A stretch of DNA of 56,575 nt from Chroococcus sp. FPU101 (GCF_017312365.1 NZ_BLJI01000030.1:1-56575); one strand, 5' to 3'. Shown: positions 43,116-54,343, numbered from the stretch's first letter. Numbers and translations are program-made. Notes: a model not told the origin generated them from the sequence alone.

Positions 43116-44186
43116 CTATTTCAAACGTTGACGTATCCAGAGGTCGAATAGGGGAAGTGCTAACCGATAACCTAGTTCTGACCCATAGATTAATCCTTTA
43201 TGCTGTAAACCACTCAACGCACCTTGTAAACTGCCCCCGCGACACAGGGAATGTTTATCGATGTAAACGCGACTTTGGGGTTTATCGGTTGGATCAAGGG
43301 CTAGACTTTCTAGGAGTTGCACTTGCGTAGGAGGAAGTAACACCAATAAAGTCTCAAAAGTGGTGGCGAGATCTTCTAACAATTCTTGAATTGCCCAATC
43401 AATTTCTTGATCCCCAATTAGCCGATTTTTGTACTGTTTCCTTTGTAAACGTCGCATTAACGCCGTTGCATCGCCGATATGACCCCTCACTGCGTCTAAA
43501 AAGATTTGTAAGGCATTGGAACGCGCATCAAAGCTTAAGCCCTCTCCTTCTAAAACCTCGCCCGCCCATGCACCAATGACATCATTTGTCAAGGGAGCAA
43601 GTGTGATAATTTCTAAATTTTTGCTAATTTCTTCGCTAGGTTGACTGGTTTCGGCGATCGTCGCAATCAAAACATAACTTACTGCGGTGTGACGTTTAAT
43701 TTCTTCCCTGAGATACCTTTCCCATTCTCCTTGGCGATCCCACGCTCGAATATGGGGAAATCCATGTAAGATTAACACCACAGGACGAGGTACCGAAACG
43801 GCGAGATGTTGCAAGAAATCTAGTAAAGCCGTGAAAGAAGACCAAATATCCCCGTTAACTTGATTTTTATTGAATATTTCGCTCACCCCAAGTTCGTGAC
43901 AGACTCGCGAGATTCCCTCACGAAGTAATTGAACGAAGCGTATTGCATCGATCGCCCGAATGCAATCAATCTCGATGCCGATCACGCCCACAGCATTTAC
44001 GGCGCGTCGGGCTAGGGTACGTCGTCCACTACCTGGTACTCCCACTAGCAAAATATCCCGATCCCGTGCCAATGCTCCTATCATTTGCTGGAACTGCAAT
44101 TGTCGCCCAAAAAGGTCTAGGGGAGAAGTTAACTCGCTAAAAGTCATGTTTTTAAGATTACAGTTAATCGTTGGCGATATTACCAT
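43116..44186 (-). CDS. AAA-type ATPase-like protein with altered Walker A
   Basis: 356 residues. The fold pattern is of an Orc1/Cdc6-like or STAND ATPase: P-loop region VGVPGSGRRTLARRAV (48-63), Walker-B-like PVVLILHGF, then a helical lid and a C-terminal winged-helix-like region (SLQGALSGLQHKGLIYGSELGYRL). In the P-loop, the catalytic Lys and the Ser/Thr are both Arg (Arg55, Arg56), and Walker B lacks the Asp-Glu pair, so ATP hydrolysis is doubtful. Start 44186 has GAGG 8 bases upstream. Confidence 0.7.
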   Translation of the reverse strand: MVISPTINCNLKNMTFSELTSPLDLFGRQLQFQQMIGALARDRDILLVGVPGSGRRTLARRAVNAVGVIGIEIDCIRAIDAIRFVQLLREGISRVCHELGVSEIFNKNQVNGDIWSSFTALLDFLQHLAVSVPRPVVLILHGFPHIRAWDRQGEWERYLREEIKRHTAVSYVLIATIAETSQPSEEISKNLEIITLAPLTNDVIGAWAGEVLEGEGLSFDARSNALQIFLDAVRGHIGDATALMRRLQRKQYKNRLIGDQEIDWAIQELLEDLATTFETLLVLLPPTQVQLLESLALDPTDKPQSRVYIDKHSLCRGGSLQGALSGLQHKGLIYGSELGYRLALPLFDLWIRQRLK

Positions 44187-44250
44187 CTTTTAGACCTCTT
44201 TACTTTTTATTACTATAGAAAAGTGTTGATAATTTAAATTACTATTTTTA

Positions 44251-47034
44251 ATGCTCAACATCTTTCAAAAACTATTTTATAGTGCTAAAAATAAAATAAC
44301 TCGTTTTTTAGAAGATAAAATTATGATGACACTATCGAAATCTACTTCCCCTAATCGAGATTCCTTTTTTTGGCACGAGCTAGAGATTGAGCGAGTAAGC
44401 GAATGGTTAAACGCAGATGTTGAAAGCGGGTTAACGGACGCGCAAGTACAAGAAAGAATTTTAAAATACGGCAGAAACGAGCTAGAAACCGCAAAAGCGA
44501 AACCAATCTGGTTAAAATTTCTTTTACAGTTCAATCAGCCTCTACTCTATATCTTGATTGGTGCAGGTGCTACAAAAGCGATTTTAGGGGAATGGGTCAA
44601 CGCTAGTGTCATCTGGGGCGTTACCACGACGAACGCTTTAATCAGTTTTGTTCAAGAATCTAAAGCTGAGGGGGCGATTTCTGCCTTAGCCAACGCAGTA
44701 ACAACAGAAGCAACAGTGATCCGCAATGGAGAGAAAAACCGTATTTCTTCAAGCGAGTTAGTGCCTGGGGATATTGTTGTTCTGACTTCTGGGGATAAAG
44801 TACCTGCGGATGTAAGATTATTCAAAACCCGCGATCTACAGATCAATGAATCTGCCTTAACTGGGGAATCAGTCGCAGTCATAAAAAACACTAAAATTTG
44901 TGTTTCAGATGCTTCAGTCGGCGATCGCACAAATATGGCACACGCGGGCGGATTTGTCACCTTCGGGCAAGGAATAGGAATCGTCGTTGCTACGGGAAAT
45001 AAAACAGAAATGGGAAAAATATCTCGACTGATCGAGGAAAATCACGGCATTTCTACCCCATTAACTCGAAAATTTGATAAATTCACTCAAAAATGGTTAT
45101 TAATTGTCCTCGGTTTAGCCACACTTACTTTCGCCGTGGGATTACGTGAGCGTGGAATTAACGATGCCTTAGAAGCAGCTGTAGCCTTAATTGTGGGGGC
45201 GATTCCCGAAGGTTTACCCGCAGTCGTAACGATCACCCTCGCCATTGGGGTAAAACGGATGGCTAGAAGAAACGCCATCATACGGAAATTGCCCGCAGTC
45301 GAAACATTAGGAAGCGCGACGGTGATTTGCTCAGATAAAACGGGTACCCTGACCCAAAATCAAATGACAGTCCAAGAAATCCACGCAGGAAACAAGGATT
45401 ATCGAGTCACAGGGAACGGGTACGCTCCAACTGGTCAGATCTTGTCACATAATAACGAAATCTCCCTGCAAGAATGTTTGCTCGCGGGTTTACTCTGCAA
45501 TGATTCGCTCTTAGAAAACGAGGGAGCGCGTTGGATAGTCATTGGTGATCCCACCGAGGGAGCATTAATTACTTCAGCCATGAAAGCAGGGTTCGTACCA
45601 TCACGGCTCAATCGAGAAATGCCCCGTCTAGACTCGATCCCCTTTGAGTCCGATTATCAGTACATGGCAACTCTACACGAAACGGCTGAGGGAAAAGTTA
45701 TCTATATCAAGGGTTCTGTAGAGGCAATTTTACCCCGTTGTGATTCTTATCTAACGGCTACGGGGGGTTATGGACAGATCAACGAATCAAGTCTTCTTGA
45801 GCGAGTCAAAGCAATGGCTGATCAAGGATTACGGGTGTTAGCTTTCGCCAAATTACCCGTCAACGATCATCAAACTTTAATCGCTCACGAGGATATCGCA
45901 AAAGGGCTAATTTTCCTCGGATTGCAGGGTATGATCGACCCACCACGAGAAAGTGCCATTAAAGCCGTTCACGCTTGCCGAAACGCAGGAATTCAGGTCA
46001 AGATGATCACAGGCGATCATATCGATACTGCCAGTGCGATCGCCCGACGCATGGGAATTGAAAAAAATGGCCAAGTGATCGCTTATACGGGTGCTAGTTT
46101 AGCGGCGATGGATGCAGTAGAGTTAGCTCATGCAGTAAATGAAGGTTCAGTGTTCGCTCGTGTTGCCCCAGAACAAAAATTAAGGATTGTTGAGGCATTA
46201 CAATCACGTGGGGAAGTAGTCGCAATGACAGGGGATGGTGTAAATGATGCTCCCGCGTTAAAACAAGCTGATATTGGGATTGCGATGGGGATTACTGGAA
46301 CAGAAGTCGCCAAAGAAGCGGCAGATATGTTATTAACTGATGACAATTTTGCCTCGATTGAATCGGCAGTTGAAGAAGGGCGATCGGTTTATCAGAATCT
46401 TCTCAAGGCGATTAGTTTCATCCTTCCTGTCAACGGCGGGGAATCAATGACTATTTTGATTAGTACATTATTAGTAAGGGATTTACCGATTCTCTCCCTA
46501 CAGATCCTCTGGATTAATATGTTAAATACCATCACAATGACGACTCCCTTAGCCTTTGAGCCGAAATCAGTGAACGGGATGGATAAACCACCACGCGATC
46601 CCAAAGAGGGGCTATTGTCAGGGAATCGGATGAAACGGATTTTAATGATTTCTTTATTTAATTGGTTATTGATTTTCGGAGTTTTTGAATATATTCGTGC
46701 CACGACTGGAGATCTAGCGATCGCACGGACGATGACGATTAACGCGCTGATTTCGGGACGAATTTTCTATATGCTCAGTATTAGTCAATTGATTCCGAAT
46801 TTATTAGGACGTTTACGCGGGGAAATACCAATGGGATCGAGAGTACCAGCGATCGCTTTCGGAATTATTGGGGCGATTCTCCTACAAATTATCTTTGCTC
46901 AAGTTCGAGTCATTAATCAATTATTTTACACGGCTCCGTTAACGGGTTCTCAATGGTTATTCTGTTTGTTAGTGGGTACACCGATGATTGTCTGGGCTGC
47001 GATCGCTAATCGTGTCGATCCCTTAGACCGTTAG
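44251..47034 (+). CDS. P-type cation-transporting ATPase (P2 type)
   Basis: 927 residues. Actuator motif TGES (204-207), PEGLP in M4 (319-323), phosphorylation site DKTGTLT (Asp362), and the hinge [16 protein letters not shown]1/PMA1-like with ten predicted membrane segments. In M6 the usual N-x-x-T-D of calcium pumps reads NMLNTIT, so the ion is uncertain. The N-terminal start is unclear: ATG 44323 or 44326 would drop 24-25 residues, including a basic region with no support upstream. Confidence 0.9.
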   Translation: MLNIFQKLFYSAKNKITRFLEDKIMMTLSKSTSPNRDSFFWHELEIERVSEWLNADVESGLTDAQVQERILKYGRNELETAKAKPIWLKFLLQFNQPLLYILIGAGATKAILGEWVNASVIWGVTTTNALISFVQESKAEGAISALANAVTTEATVIRNGEKNRISSSELVPGDIVVLTSGDKVPADVRLFKTRDLQINESALTGESVAVIKNTKICVSDASVGDRTNMAHAGGFVTFGQGIGIVVATGNKTEMGKISRLIEENHGISTPLTRKFDKFTQKWLLIVLGLATLTFAVGLRERGINDALEAAVALIVGAIPEGLPAVVTITLAIGVKRMARRNAIIRKLPAVETLGSATVICSDKTGTLTQNQMTVQEIHAGNKDYRVTGNGYAPTGQILSHNNEISLQECLLAGLLCNDSLLENEGARWIVIGDPTEGALITSAMKAGFVPSRLNREMPRLDSIPFESDYQYMATLHETAEGKVIYIKGSVEAILPRCDSYLTATGGYGQINESSLLERVKAMADQGLRVLAFAKLPVNDHQTLIAHEDIAKGLIFLGLQGMIDPPRESAIKAVHACRNAGIQVKMITGDHIDTASAIARRMGIEKNGQVIAYTGASLAAMDAVELAHAVNEGSVFARVAPEQKLRIVEALQSRGEVVAMTGDGVNDAPALKQADIGIAMGITGTEVAKEAADMLLTDDNFASIESAVEEGRSVYQNLLKAISFILPVNGGESMTILISTLLVRDLPILSLQILWINMLNTITMTTPLAFEPKSVNGMDKPPRDPKEGLLSGNRMKRILMISLFNWLLIFGVFEYIRATTGDLAIARTMTINALISGRIFYMLSISQLIPNLLGRLRGEIPMGSRVPAIAFGIIGAILLQIIFAQVRVINQLFYTAPLTGSQWLFCLLVGTPMIVWAAIANRVDPLDR

Positions 47035-47056
47035 AAGCAGAAAAAGACAAAAAATA

Positions 47057-47085
47057 ATCGCCCATAGGATGAAACCTAGGGCGAT
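47057..47085 (-). terminator. Terminator of dxs
   Basis: ATCGCCC pairs with GGGCGAT with an inner TAGG/CCTA stem; on the minus strand TTATTTTTT follows. It lies 18 bases past the dxs stop and also separates the converging P-type ATPase gene. Confidence 0.8.
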
Positions 47086-47102
47086 CACCTGAAAACCAAA
47101 TT

Positions 47103-49013
47103 TTAACTAATCACTGTCGCCTGTTTTTGGGAGAAAAAGGCTTTTAAAACCTGTTCTGAAATTTGGGAACTGGTTAAACCTAAATCAGCATAAGATTGAT
47201 TAGGTTCAGCGTGATCCACCAACAGATCAGGAATACCAAAGCGTTTGACTGGAACCAAGATATTGTGATCAAGTAGTGTTTCAGCCACAGCCGAACCAAA
47301 ACCACCCATCACGCAACCTTCTTCGAGGGTCACAACCTTACCGATACGCTCGGCAAGGGGTAGAATCAGATCTGTATCTAATGGTTTGACAAAGCGAGAA
47401 TTAACTACAGTAGCTTCTACACCGTGTTCTTTTAGAATTTCAGCCACTTGTAAGGCGGTATGAACCATTGTTCCATAACCGAGTAATAGCACATCATCCC
47501 CATTACGAAGAAGTTCTGCTTTACCGATGGGCAGGGGTTCCCAACCTTCTTCCATCAACGGTACACCAAATCCATTACCACGAGGATAACGCATAGCGAT
47601 CGGGCCATCAGTATAATCGATTCCCGTCACTAGCATTCGTTGTAATTCCGCTTCGTCTTTGGGTGCCATCACAACCATATTCGGGATACACCGCAGATAA
47701 GCGATATCATACATCCCTTGGTGAGTTGGCCCGTCTGAACCGACAATTCCTGCTCGATCAAGACAAAAGAAAACAGGTAGATTTTGGATGCAGACATCGT
47801 GAATCACTTGGTCATAGGCGCGTTGTAGGAAAGTCGAATAAATCGCTACTACGGGCCGAATACCTTCACAAGCCATACCCGCCGCTAGAGTGACTGCGTG
47901 TTGTTCCGCAATGCCGACATCGATATACTGTTTGGGTAATTTGGCTTGTAACTTATCTAAACCTGTTCCCGTAGCCATTGCCGCCGTAATCCCAATAATT
48001 TTCGGGTTATTTTCCGCCAGTTTCGTCAGAGTATGACCAAAAACTTTAGCATAACCGGGTGGTTTGGGTTTACTAGAGGGAATGGGTTTACCAGTCGCCA
48101 GATTGAAAGGGGTTTGAGCATGATAACCGACTTGATCTTTTTCGGCGAGTTCATAGCCTTTGCCTTTCACGGTTGAGACATGAACAAAAACTGGGCCAGT
48201 TACTTTATGAGCGTGTTTAAAAGTATCAATTAATTCTTGTAAATTATGACCATCAATTGGCCCAAAGTATTTGAACCCTAACTCTTCAATAACAGCACCC
48301 ACTTTCGGAACGGCTAAACGTTTCATTCCTTCTTTTAAGCGTTCCATTTCTGGGGTAAAAGAATCACCAAAGAATGGTAGATGTTTAAACTGTTCTTCTA
48401 AGTTACCCGAAATAAATTGAATCGGTTCGCTCAGACGGAGTTTATTGAGATAACGAGAAATAGCCCCAACATTGGGAGAAATGGACATCTCATTATCATT
48501 TAACACGACCATGACATTGGTGTTGGGCAGGTGTCCCGCATGGTTAATCGCTTCTAGAGCCATGCCACCCGTTAAGGCACCATCTCCAATAATCGCGACG
48601 ACTTTGTAATCTTCTCCATTGGTATCTCTAGCTAAAGCCATTCCTAAAGCCGCAGAAATGCTCGTAGAGGCGTGTCCCGCGCCAAAATGGTCAAATTTGC
48701 TCTCACATCGCTTGAGATAGCCTGCAATCCCGTCTTTTTGCCGTAGAGTCGAGAAATTATTATAGCGGCCAGTCAACATTTTATGCGGGTAAGCTTGATG
48801 CCCGACATCCCAGATGACCTTATCACGATCTAAATCTAACGTTTGGTAGAGAGCAATTGTTAATTCAACTACTCCTAAACCTGGGCCGAGATGTCCTCCC
48901 GTAGCTGCGATGGTTTGTAAATGTTTTTCCCGAATTTGACGTGCAACATCTTCGAGTTGACGCATTGACAAACCATGCAATTGGTTGGGATGAGTAAGTT
49001 CACTTAGGTGCAT
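47103..49013 (-). CDS. dxs: 1-deoxy-D-xylulose-5-phosphate synthase
   Basis: A 636-residue thiamine-diphosphate enzyme that condenses pyruvate and glyceraldehyde-3-phosphate, the first step of the MEP isoprenoid pathway. It has [12 protein letters not shown], the ThDP/Mg motif [26 protein letters not shown] and the transketolase-type [12 protein letters not shown]. Length and start ([20 protein letters not shown]) are normal. It supplies carotenoid, phytol and quinone precursors. Confidence 0.97.
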   Translation of the reverse strand: MHLSELTHPNQLHGLSMRQLEDVARQIREKHLQTIAATGGHLGPGLGVVELTIALYQTLDLDRDKVIWDVGHQAYPHKMLTGRYNNFSTLRQKDGIAGYLKRCESKFDHFGAGHASTSISAALGMALARDTNGEDYKVVAIIGDGALTGGMALEAINHAGHLPNTNVMVVLNDNEMSISPNVGAISRYLNKLRLSEPIQFISGNLEEQFKHLPFFGDSFTPEMERLKEGMKRLAVPKVGAVIEELGFKYFGPIDGHNLQELIDTFKHAHKVTGPVFVHVSTVKGKGYELAEKDQVGYHAQTPFNLATGKPIPSSKPKPPGYAKVFGHTLTKLAENNPKIIGITAAMATGTGLDKLQAKLPKQYIDVGIAEQHAVTLAAGMACEGIRPVVAIYSTFLQRAYDQVIHDVCIQNLPVFFCLDRAGIVGSDGPTHQGMYDIAYLRCIPNMVVMAPKDEAELQRMLVTGIDYTDGPIAMRYPRGNGFGVPLMEEGWEPLPIGKAELLRNGDDVLLLGYGTMVHTALQVAEILKEHGVEATVVNSRFVKPLDTDLILPLAERIGKVVTLEEGCVMGGFGSAVAETLLDHNILVPVKRFGIPDLLVDHAEPNQSYADLGLTSSQISEQVLKAFFSQKQATVIS

Positions 49014-49106
49014 ATGTATTATGTAACAAGATTAAATCCCTAGATCATAATTTATCGGATTTGTTGCCTTTAATTAGGATTGTGGAATGTCTTGTTACAT
49101 TTTATC

Positions 49107-51089
49107 CTATGCTGACCAGCGATCGCGCCATTTAACGATTCCTTCACTAGCGAGTAACCAACGACGACCGACATTATTTTCTCTGACTGGACTATCGCCA
49201 TCACGCCAAATGGCATATTTATAAACGATGGGTTTGCCAGCACTTTCCTCGAAGGGAATTTCACCAAACCAGGTATTAGAATTTATATACTCTAGGGGAT
49301 AGGCACGAGAAATATCCCAGTTACCGAGTTCAGGACAATTGCCAGTTACAACGATCGTATCTCCAAGTTGAGTATTTACGCCATTGAGTTGTACGCGAAC
49401 CACTGTTTTTGCTTGAACTCGTACGCCAACGGAACTAATCACGATAATTTGTAAGACATCGAGATGAAGATCATAAAGATTACCATCTTTGACTTCATAT
49501 TTATTGCTCGACATGACATCAGTATGCTCACCATCGGGTAAATCTGTTTCAACTACATCTAAGGTCATCGCTTCACCTCGGTTCATCGCTACAAACAAGA
49601 CAGAATCCCGATAACGGCGTGTATAACAATAAACATCTGGCGTTACATATTTTTGCCATTGGCTACCCATCGATACTGCGGGATTTAAACGGCGTAAACC
49701 CGATAATAAACGGATATCCCGATAAATAGGAGTATCCATATCCCATTTATCCATCATCGGACGGTTGTAGGGATCATTATTACCGTAGGGGTTGCTATCT
49801 GCATTGGTATCGTTGTGGAGATATTGTTCTGTACCGTAGAAAAAGCAAGGAATGCCCCGCGAAGTCATCAACAAACCGACAGCTAACCGCAAAACATTGG
49901 GGTCAGAATTGAGGGATTGAAAACGGTGCATATCATGGTTATCAATAAAGGTGATTAACTCAGTTGCACTATCATAAAGATGATCTAAATCCAAAATATC
50001 TTGTACTAAATGAAAGCCATTTTCATCCCAGGTGCCTAATGCTTGACGAATCGCCATGCAGAAACCAAAGTTTAAAAGTGACATTCCCGAATGGTTCGCA
50101 TAATCTAGAGCAGTATTATCATGGGGACTGCTATAAATCCATTCACCAAAGACAAAAACATCTGGTCTATGAGTTTGAATATCAGCAATAAATTCTTGCC
50201 AGAACCAAATCGGCATATGCTTAACGGTATCAATTCTAAGAGCATCCACACCTCGATCTAACCATTGTTTGATCGCCGATTTGATATATTCTCGATAGTC
50301 TGAATTGTTTTCATTAAAAGTTGCTAAACCGCATAATTCGCAATTTTGGACTTGCCATTCATCTTCCCAGTTTTGAACTTCGCCATAATGGTGATACCAG
50401 TTATTTTTGTCGTCATTAAAATCAGCAATTTTCACACCATCATCATAAAGCTCACCTTTGACACCATTTGCATCAGGATTACTATGATTGCAAACAATAT
50501 CTAAAACTAGCTTCATTTTGCGTTTATGAAGTTCTTCAATCAAGCGATCAAAAGTGGTATTTCTAGTCTCTTGTGTTTCGTTAAGTGAATTATTTTCACC
50601 TTTTCCTAAATAACGAGCGTTGAGGCGTTTAAAATCTTTAATCCAATAACCATGAATGGCTGCTTTATCACCGTATCCTAATGTTTCGATCTGCTCAAAT
50701 AAAGGTGTTAGCCAAAGCGCAGTTACTCCTAATTTTTTGAGATAATCTAATTTATCAATAATGCCTTGTAAATCACCACCCCAGTAACGATCCCAATTCT
50801 CTTGTGTTAGATCATATAATTCGGGATTTGGCCCAACATTATTATCAGGATCACCATCATGGAAACGATCAATAACAATGAAATAAATTGTTTCTTGACG
50901 GAAGTCAATTTCTCTGGTAAATAAAAATTCTAACTCTGATTCATCAACTGTTGTAAACTCACGTTCTGTTCGATCAGTTGGGATATCCGATGCTAAAGGA
51001 ATGTCTGATAAAACGGTATCTTCTGAGCTTTGTACGTCTGATGCTAAAGGTGTTAAATTAGTTTGAGGGGTTAATGATTTCTCTGGCAT
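49107..51089 (-). CDS. Alpha-amylase family (GH13) enzyme with CBM20
   Basis: 660 residues. An acidic low-complexity N terminus (1-55) has no signal peptide, so the protein should be cytosolic. Next comes a GH13 barrel with LVLDIVCNH (194-202), nucleophile Asp287 (ALRIDTV), acid/base Glu316 (VFGEWIY) and FIDNHDMHRF, then a C-terminal starch-binding domain (about 555-660; VTGNCPELGNWD is the CBM20 hallmark). It probably acts on internal glycogen or starch-like granules. A stem plus T run lies just upstream of the start. Confidence 0.92.
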   Translation of the reverse strand: MPEKSLTPQTNLTPLASDVQSSEDTVLSDIPLASDIPTDRTEREFTTVDESELEFLFTREIDFRQETIYFIVIDRFHDGDPDNNVGPNPELYDLTQENWDRYWGGDLQGIIDKLDYLKKLGVTALWLTPLFEQIETLGYGDKAAIHGYWIKDFKRLNARYLGKGENNSLNETQETRNTTFDRLIEELHKRKMKLVLDIVCNHSNPDANGVKGELYDDGVKIADFNDDKNNWYHHYGEVQNWEDEWQVQNCELCGLATFNENNSDYREYIKSAIKQWLDRGVDALRIDTVKHMPIWFWQEFIADIQTHRPDVFVFGEWIYSSPHDNTALDYANHSGMSLLNFGFCMAIRQALGTWDENGFHLVQDILDLDHLYDSATELITFIDNHDMHRFQSLNSDPNVLRLAVGLLMTSRGIPCFFYGTEQYLHNDTNADSNPYGNNDPYNRPMMDKWDMDTPIYRDIRLLSGLRRLNPAVSMGSQWQKYVTPDVYCYTRRYRDSVLFVAMNRGEAMTLDVVETDLPDGEHTDVMSSNKYEVKDGNLYDLHLDVLQIIVISSVGVRVQAKTVVRVQLNGVNTQLGDTIVVTGNCPELGNWDISRAYPLEYINSNTWFGEIPFEESAGKPIVYKYAIWRDGDSPVRENNVGRRWLLASEGIVKWRDRWSA

Positions 51090-51099
51090 TGTTATAAAA

Positions 51100-51128
51100 A
51101 ATTTCTACTTATGGTGTTAGTAGAAATT
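51100..51128 (-). promoter_or_regulatory. Attenuator-like hairpin in the amylase leader
   Basis: AATTTCTACT and AGTAGAAATT form a perfect 10-bp stem with a 9-base loop. Read on the minus strand it is followed at once by TTTT, and the amylase ATG is only about 10 bases further. This is terminator shape in a leader, which suggests transcription attenuation or mRNA-end protection. Confidence 0.6.
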
Positions 51129-51245
51129 GTATCAAACTCACTTTCTATAGACTTATATCTTTAGAAATCCTAGAGTACACTAAAGAAATATGTCTAAAGA
51201 TAGTTGTCTTATTTCCTTTCTGTCTAAAAAATTATCAAAATTAAA

Positions 51246-52664
51246 CTATTCTCTGGTTTGAATCTTTTGCACTAATTGATAAAAGGGTTCCCAGTTATTT
51301 TCATTTGTTATTGGTTCCCAAACAGATTCAATGACAGGACGAAGTAAAGCGGTTTTGGGGTTGTAGTGTTGCAGACGATATCGAATTTGCTCCATCTCCT
51401 CTATTGGTAATTGTAGTAGAATCTGATGATATAGTTGTTTCCAGGTTGTCCAATCAGCTAATGGTAATTCGAGATTTTCTAGGATTAAACTACTTTCATC
51501 GCGCCAACCATGATTAAAGTTTTCACTGAGACTCGCAAAAAAGTCATGATAGCCAAGTTGGGTTTCTTGCAGTAATTCAAGAGTTTTGTCGACAAATTCT
51601 CTCGTTTCTGGGAAATGAGCTTGATGAAAGCCTAATTTATTCATCATCAGTTGTATATAATAGCGCTCGTAATGTTCCTCAAATTTAGCTAAACCTGCAT
51701 CTAGGTCTAAATAACTAATTACCATTGAAAGAGGAACTTGTAACATCTCTAGGTTTAAGCGACAAATATAAGGTTGATTTCCATAGCTATAACGTCCCCC
51801 ATAATCAAAATAAGCGGCGATAAAATTCGGGTTATAGGTGGGAATAAATCCATAGGGGCCATAATCAAAACTTTCGCCCGTAATCGACATATTATCAGTA
51901 TTTAAAACCCCATGACAAAAACCCGCAGCCATCCATTGCGCGGTTAAGAGGGCTATTCTTTCGACTAAAGCCGCATAAAACTCAGCGTAACGATTTTCTG
52001 AATTCTGAATTTCAGGATAGTAATATTCAATAACATGATCGAGTAATTTTTTAATTAAATCAGGTCGTTTGAGGTAACGAAGGCGTTCAAATGTACCAAA
52101 ACGGATATGAGATTGGCTAAAGCGAACCATTACAGAAGAACGAGTGGGAGAGGGTTCATCACCTCGCCATAACGCTTCACCTGTTTCAATAAGACTTAGA
52201 CAGCGTGAGGTATTGACTCCTAAATAGTGTAATGCTTCTGCGCCTAAAACTTCTCTAACGCCACCTTTGAGGGTAAGTCTTCCATCTGCGGTTCTAGAAT
52301 AGGGTGTACGTCCTGAACCCTTTGTGCCAAAATCATATAATCTTCCATCAGTTCCTCTGACTTGTCCGTACAGAAACCCTCTACCGTCTCCTAAATAGGG
52401 ATTGTATTCACCAAACTGATAACCGTGATAGCGTAGGGCAAGACATTTATTTTGAGGAAAATGTCCAAATGCTTCAATAAAATGTTCATCCTCTACCGAC
52501 TGGTGAGATAATCCCAAAAGAGGAAGAATACGATCGTTTCTAAAGCGTAGAATATATTCGGGAAACTCAGCCGCACTGACTTGATCGTAATAATCATCTC
52601 CTAAATCTTCTATCGCGCGAACATATTCGAGATTGAAAAACGGATTCAGGAAACGGTCAGCCAT
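51246..52664 (-). CDS. selO: Protein adenylyltransferase SelO
   Basis: A 472-residue SelO (YdiU/UPF0061) pseudokinase. [31 protein letters not shown] and [15 protein letters not shown] are characteristic, and [20 protein letters not shown] follows. The family transfers AMP from ATP to Ser/Thr/Tyr of target proteins, in part during oxidative stress. It is read divergently from the CRR7 gene. Confidence 0.95.
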   Translation of the reverse strand: MADRFLNPFFNLEYVRAIEDLGDDYYDQVSAAEFPEYILRFRNDRILPLLGLSHQSVEDEHFIEAFGHFPQNKCLALRYHGYQFGEYNPYLGDGRGFLYGQVRGTDGRLYDFGTKGSGRTPYSRTADGRLTLKGGVREVLGAEALHYLGVNTSRCLSLIETGEALWRGDEPSPTRSSVMVRFSQSHIRFGTFERLRYLKRPDLIKKLLDHVIEYYYPEIQNSENRYAEFYAALVERIALLTAQWMAAGFCHGVLNTDNMSITGESFDYGPYGFIPTYNPNFIAAYFDYGGRYSYGNQPYICRLNLEMLQVPLSMVISYLDLDAGLAKFEEHYERYYIQLMMNKLGFHQAHFPETREFVDKTLELLQETQLGYHDFFASLSENFNHGWRDESSLILENLELPLADWTTWKQLYHQILLQLPIEEMEQIRYRLQHYNPKTALLRPVIESVWEPITNENNWEPFYQLVQKIQTRE

Positions 52665-52717
52665 GATAATCTCAGTAATATTGAGCTAACTTTTATTTTA
52701 TTGATAATTGAACGATT

Positions 52718-52975
52718 ATGGTAGATTCAATCATGTATCAAGAGGACTATTTTGTAGTCTTAGAAACCGAACAAGCTGAACAATTTTTTACCCCTGAAGA
52801 ATTATTAGACAAGTTAAAGGAGGTTATTCAATCTCAGAAGTTAGATTTACCAACCGATTTAAAAAAGTTCTCTACCCTTGAACAACAAGCAAAATATCTT
52901 AGAGATAATTATTGTGAGTTAAAGGGAGATAACGGACAATATTTACAATGGTATGTCGTTCGTTTGGAAAAATAA
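52718..52975 (+). CDS. Chlororespiratory reduction protein 7 (CRR7), NDH-1 assembly factor
   Basis: An 85-residue protein: IMYQEDYFVVLETEQAEQFF at the start and the signature C-terminal YLQWYVVRLEK. This is the CRR7 family, a factor for assembly of the photosynthetic NDH-1 complex in cyanobacteria and chloroplasts. It is the clearest single sign that the host is a cyanobacterium. Confidence 0.9.
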   Translation: MVDSIMYQEDYFVVLETEQAEQFFTPEELLDKLKEVIQSQKLDLPTDLKKFSTLEQQAKYLRDNYCELKGDNGQYLQWYVVRLEK

Positions 52976-52980
52976 AATTT

Positions 52981-53538
52981 TTATGTTGTTTTGACTTTAA
53001 TTAAAGCAAGAGTGACTTGATTTTCTACGGGTTGGGTTAATTCGGCGCGAATATCAGGGCCAAAAAATCTTTCAATTTTATCGTGTTTTTTCTGCCAATC
53101 TTCGAGGGGAACGCAGGGAGAATCGAAGTTGAGAATTAGGGTATAATTTCCATCAACGGCGGTTTCTTGAATCGTTTGGAGTTCAGGTAATTCTTCATCT
53201 GATGGACTAATTCCAAGCTTTTCTAATGCTTCATCAAGATGGGCATATTGTCCATAACGATAGCGAGTCACATCATCACGGATTTTATTTTGGGTGACGG
53301 TTGCTTGTTGTTCCCGTAAAGCCAGAATTTCGCTTGAAGTCGGTTGAGTGAAGGGAATGGGTTTAATTTCCGATGCTTTGAGGGCTAAACCTCCGAGAAG
53401 TAAAGGTAGTCCATAGAAAAATCCAGCTAAATTGAGGGTAGCATTTCCCTGAGCATATGCGACAAAACCAACTAGGGTCAAAATTAAACCCAAAACTAAA
53501 CCAAGAATCGATAAACGGATTTTTCTTAAAATGAACAT
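52981..53538 (-). CDS. DUF2854 membrane protein
   Basis: 185 residues. Two N-terminal membrane segments (about 8-28 and 36-52) and a soluble C-terminal domain (NYTLILNFDSPCVPLEDWQ, KIERFFGPDIRAEL). The family is found in cyanobacteria and chloroplasts and is of unknown function; a thylakoid location is plausible. It converges on the CRR7 gene, with 5 bases between the stops. Confidence 0.82.
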   Translation of the reverse strand: MFILRKIRLSILGLVLGLILTLVGFVAYAQGNATLNLAGFFYGLPLLLGGLALKASEIKPIPFTQPTSSEILALREQQATVTQNKIRDDVTRYRYGQYAHLDEALEKLGISPSDEELPELQTIQETAVDGNYTLILNFDSPCVPLEDWQKKHDKIERFFGPDIRAELTQPVENQVTLALIKVKTT

Positions 53539-53654
53539 TGCTTTTGATGATGTTTCCTTGCTGTCAGACTAGAATTATACTACCTTATTTGCTCTCTTTC
53601 TAGTTCTAAGATAGGATGAGAAAAGATTAAGGCAGCTTCAGAGGAGTATTGATC

Positions 53655-53837
53655 ATGGATAAGCAAAGTATTCAAGAAAAAATGACTACAATTTTGAGCA
53701 AACGCGATTTTTTAGTTCAGCTTCTTGAAAAACCAGATTTAGGCACACTCCGTATTGATGTTAATCAAGCTTTAGAGGAATTAGAGGAGTTAGTAGAGGA
53801 ATATAGAATGACATTTCCAGGAGACAAAGTATCATAA
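53655..53837 (+). CDS. Small conserved helical protein
   Basis: A 60-residue protein starting at ATG 53655, with GAGGAG 8 bases upstream; a TTG two codons earlier is less likely. Heptad-like pattern (QEKMTTILSKRDFLVQLLE, NQALEELEELVEEYRM) suggests a helical hairpin or coiled coil. No function assigned. It converges on the phosphoribosyltransferase gene. Confidence 0.65.
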   Translation: MDKQSIQEKMTTILSKRDFLVQLLEKPDLGTLRIDVNQALEELEELVEEYRMTFPGDKVS

Positions 53838-53845
53838 TTTTTGAG

Positions 53846-54343
53846 TTACTTTAAATCGGCTGGTGTCATAATTTCGTAGCGTTCAAACGGTTGATGAATC
53901 CAAGGACTATCAGATAAATATTCCACATAATAATCGGGTTTAATGACTGATGTTCCTTTATACCAAATCACGGCCGTTCGGACTTCTTGAACTTGCTCTG
54001 GAAATTGATTCTTTAACCAATTAATTGTTTCTTGTAAAGTAATTCCAGAGTCAGCTAAATCATCGGCTAATAAGATACGATTTCCCATCTTTTCAGTTGT
54101 CATAGAAAGATATTTAGAAAAGGTTAGTTCACCACGAGTTTTATTGTCGTCGCCCGTGTAAGAAGATGTAGATAAAATTGCTAAGGGTTTACGAAACAAA
54201 CGACAAAGAATATCACCAACTCTTAAACCCCCTTTGGCAATACAAACAATTTGATCGAATTCCCAATCGGATTGATGTAATAAAACGGCTAACTTTTCAA
54301 TACTTTGATGATATTCATCCCATGACACATATAAATCCGACAT
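53846..54343 (-). CDS. Phosphoribosyltransferase family protein
   Basis: A 165-residue type I PRTase: N-terminal DEYHQSIEKLAVLL, IVCIAKGGLRVGDIL and the PRPP loop ILLADDLADSGITLQE. It is closest in layout to xanthine/hypoxanthine-guanine phosphoribosyltransferases, and probably salvages a purine base. Single gene; neighbours on both sides run the other way. Confidence 0.88.
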   Translation of the reverse strand: MSDLYVSWDEYHQSIEKLAVLLHQSDWEFDQIVCIAKGGLRVGDILCRLFRKPLAILSTSSYTGDDNKTRGELTFSKYLSMTTEKMGNRILLADDLADSGITLQETINWLKNQFPEQVQEVRTAVIWYKGTSVIKPDYYVEYLSDSPWIHQPFERYEIMTPADLK

